DNA of 64,000 nucleotides, from the NCBI RefSeq assembly GCF_020531845.1, contig NZ_JAJAVF010000002.1, positions 1,399,543 through 1,463,542 of the forward strand, written 5' to 3'. The position numbers and the translations under genes were made by a program. A model generated the notes under the pieces. That model searched no databases. It was not told where the DNA came from and was given only the letters and a program-made list of their open reading frames with translations. This DNA comes from Methylobacillus methanolivorans. GTDB lineage: Bacteria > Pseudomonadota > Gammaproteobacteria > Burkholderiales > Methylophilaceae. Positions 63,033 through 64,000 of this stretch are shown in pieces (position 1 is the stretch's first letter; each line of letters begins with the position of its first letter).

Positions 63033-63893
63033 ATGGCAGAACCCGACAAACGTAGTTCCAACGACAAACCACACTGGCTGGAACGCCTGACCAACTTCCT
63101 GCTACGCGAACCAGAAGACCGCGAGCAACTCATCGAACAACTCCACACTGCCTACGAAAACAGCCTCCTTGATGCCGACGCCCTTTCCATGATCGAGGGG
63201 GTACTACAGGTTTCCGAGATGCAGGTGCGCGACATCATGATCCCGCGCTCGCAAATGGATGTCATCGACATCACTGACCCGCCTGAGAAATTCATCCCCT
63301 TCGTCATTGAGGCTGCACACTCGCGCTTCCCAGTGATTGACGAAAACAAGGATGACGTCATCGGCATCCTGCTCGCTAAGGATCTACTGCGCTTCTACAG
63401 CGGCAAGGATTTTGACGTACGCGAGATATTGCGCCCCGCCGTCTTCATCCCAGAATCCAAGCGCCTGAATGTGCTCCTGAAGGAATTCCGCAGCAATCGT
63501 AACCATATCGCTATCGTTGTTGATGAGTACGGCGGTGTCGCGGGCATGGTGACGATTGAGGATGTGCTGGAGCAGATCGTTGGTGACATCGAAGACGAAT
63601 TTGACGAAGACGAAAACGAAGACAACATTATTCAGGATGCGCATGGACGCTATCGCGTCAAAGCACTGACCGAAATTGCCGACTTCAATGAGATTCTTGG
63701 TACCTCACTCAGCGATGAAGAGTTTTCTACCATTGGCGGCTTGGTCGTCAGCAAATTCCAGCACATGCCCAAGCGCGGTGAGGAAGTAAGCTTCGATGAT
63801 CTCAACGTCACAGTACTACGCGCGGATAGCCGACGCGTCTACTCTCTACTTATTGAAATCACTCCGCCAACACACACGGAAAATGAGATATAG
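63033..63893 (+). CDS. corC: CBS-domain protein CorC (YbeX)
   Basis: A 286-residue cytoplasmic protein with a CBS pair (residues about 65-190; DIMIPRSQMDVID, RFPVIDENKDDVIGILLAKD, DEYGGVAGMVTIEDVLEQIVGDIEDE) and a C-terminal CorC/HlyC domain. YbeX/CorC is tied to magnesium/cobalt homeostasis and ribosome quality. No membrane helices, as expected for this short form. Confidence 0.95.
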   Translation: MAEPDKRSSNDKPHWLERLTNFLLREPEDREQLIEQLHTAYENSLLDADALSMIEGVLQVSEMQVRDIMIPRSQMDVIDITDPPEKFIPFVIEAAHSRFPVIDENKDDVIGILLAKDLLRFYSGKDFDVREILRPAVFIPESKRLNVLLKEFRSNRNHIAIVVDEYGGVAGMVTIEDVLEQIVGDIEDEFDEDENEDNIIQDAHGRYRVKALTEIADFNEILGTSLSDEEFSTIGGLVVSKFQHMPKRGEEVSFDDLNVTVLRADSRRVYSLLIEITPPTHTENEI

Positions 63894-63990
63894 AAAGTTA
63901 CAAATTCAGCTATAACACCTTGTTGAATCAGGAACTTTAGATCAAAACACTTATCAAAATAGACTGATACCCTCGATAGGGAGTAACGTG

Positions 63991-64000
63991 ATGCGCATCG
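63991..64000 (+). CDS. Start of a further gene, probably lnt, cut by window edge
   Basis: GGGAG lies before ATG (or GTG three bases earlier) at the extreme right edge. Only three codons (Met-Arg-Ile) are visible, so the product cannot be read. In this operon type the next gene is usually apolipoprotein N-acyltransferase lnt. Confidence 0.3.

Overview
The window looks like chromosomal DNA from a betaproteobacterial methylotroph, most likely Methylophilaceae (Methylobacillus or a close relative). The main reason is an intact mxaRSACKL block, the methanol dehydrogenase maturation genes. A ubiEJB set, PEP-CTERM surface proteins and housekeeping gene orders typical of the Nitrosomonadales group agree with this. 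The species is an inference, not a match. No insertion sequence, prophage, integrase or CRISPR array was seen.

Layout. 1-7.0 kb: the end of a sensor kinase gene, a MarR repressor with tandem operators and its coupled MFS exporter, a cupin, two small conserved proteins, and a PAP2 phosphatase overlapping an LTA-synthase-type sulfatase. 7.0-7.5 kb: no protein gene, but two identical enhancer-like inverted repeats, a sigma-54-type promoter and a three-hairpin transcript ending in a terminator, together a candidate sigma-54-dependent small RNA. 8.1-16.2 kb: a zinc-acquisition region with two PEP-CTERM proteins divergent from a TonB receptor, then a ZIP permease and a ZrgA/ABC/DUF3299 operon; a 17-bp palindrome of Zur-box type lies in the divergent promoter. 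16.3-19.6 kb: rpoH behind a CIRCE element, facing a dynamin-like GTPase-ccoS-small membrane protein operon. 19.8-23.1 kb: DUF971-ubiE-ubiJ-ubiB (ubiquinone biosynthesis). 23.2-30.0 kb: an SSS-family symporter, then mxaRSACKL on the other strand behind a perfect 20-bp palindrome. 30.3-35.1 kb: mutM and a gliding-type ABC system (ATPase, permease, GldG-like, DUF4340). 35.4-42.3 kb: TPR protein-lolB-ispE-tRNA-Gln-prs-rplY-pth-ychF, a classical order. 42.4-56.4 kb: many small envelope and stress genes (DUF421, DUF4142, KGG protein, haem-oxygenase-like diiron protein, tRNA-Met, crcB, a ClsC-like phospholipase D, a zinc phospholipase C-type protein, YbaL, a FemAB-like protein, a glycine-zipper lipoprotein, an EF-hand protein). 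56.6-64 kb: ompR-envZ, cysG (overlapping envZ tail to tail), and the miaB-phoH-ybeY-corC operon running into the start of a further gene, probably lnt.

How the genes work together. The zinc region couples outer-membrane uptake (TonB receptor), inner-membrane uptake (ZIP), a periplasmic zinc-binding protein and an ABC transporter under one probable Zur operator, with surface-anchored PEP-CTERM proteins in the same regulon. The mxa block gives the MoxR ATPase/VWA machinery thought to mature or insert metal into methanol dehydrogenase, but the dehydrogenase structural genes are not next to it. The 35-42 kb block joins outer-membrane lipoprotein sorting, isoprenoid, PRPP and translation functions. 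The most novel signals are regulatory: the sigma-54 small RNA candidate, CIRCE on rpoH, the mxaR palindrome, and a stem that hides the ribosome binding site of the DUF4142 gene.
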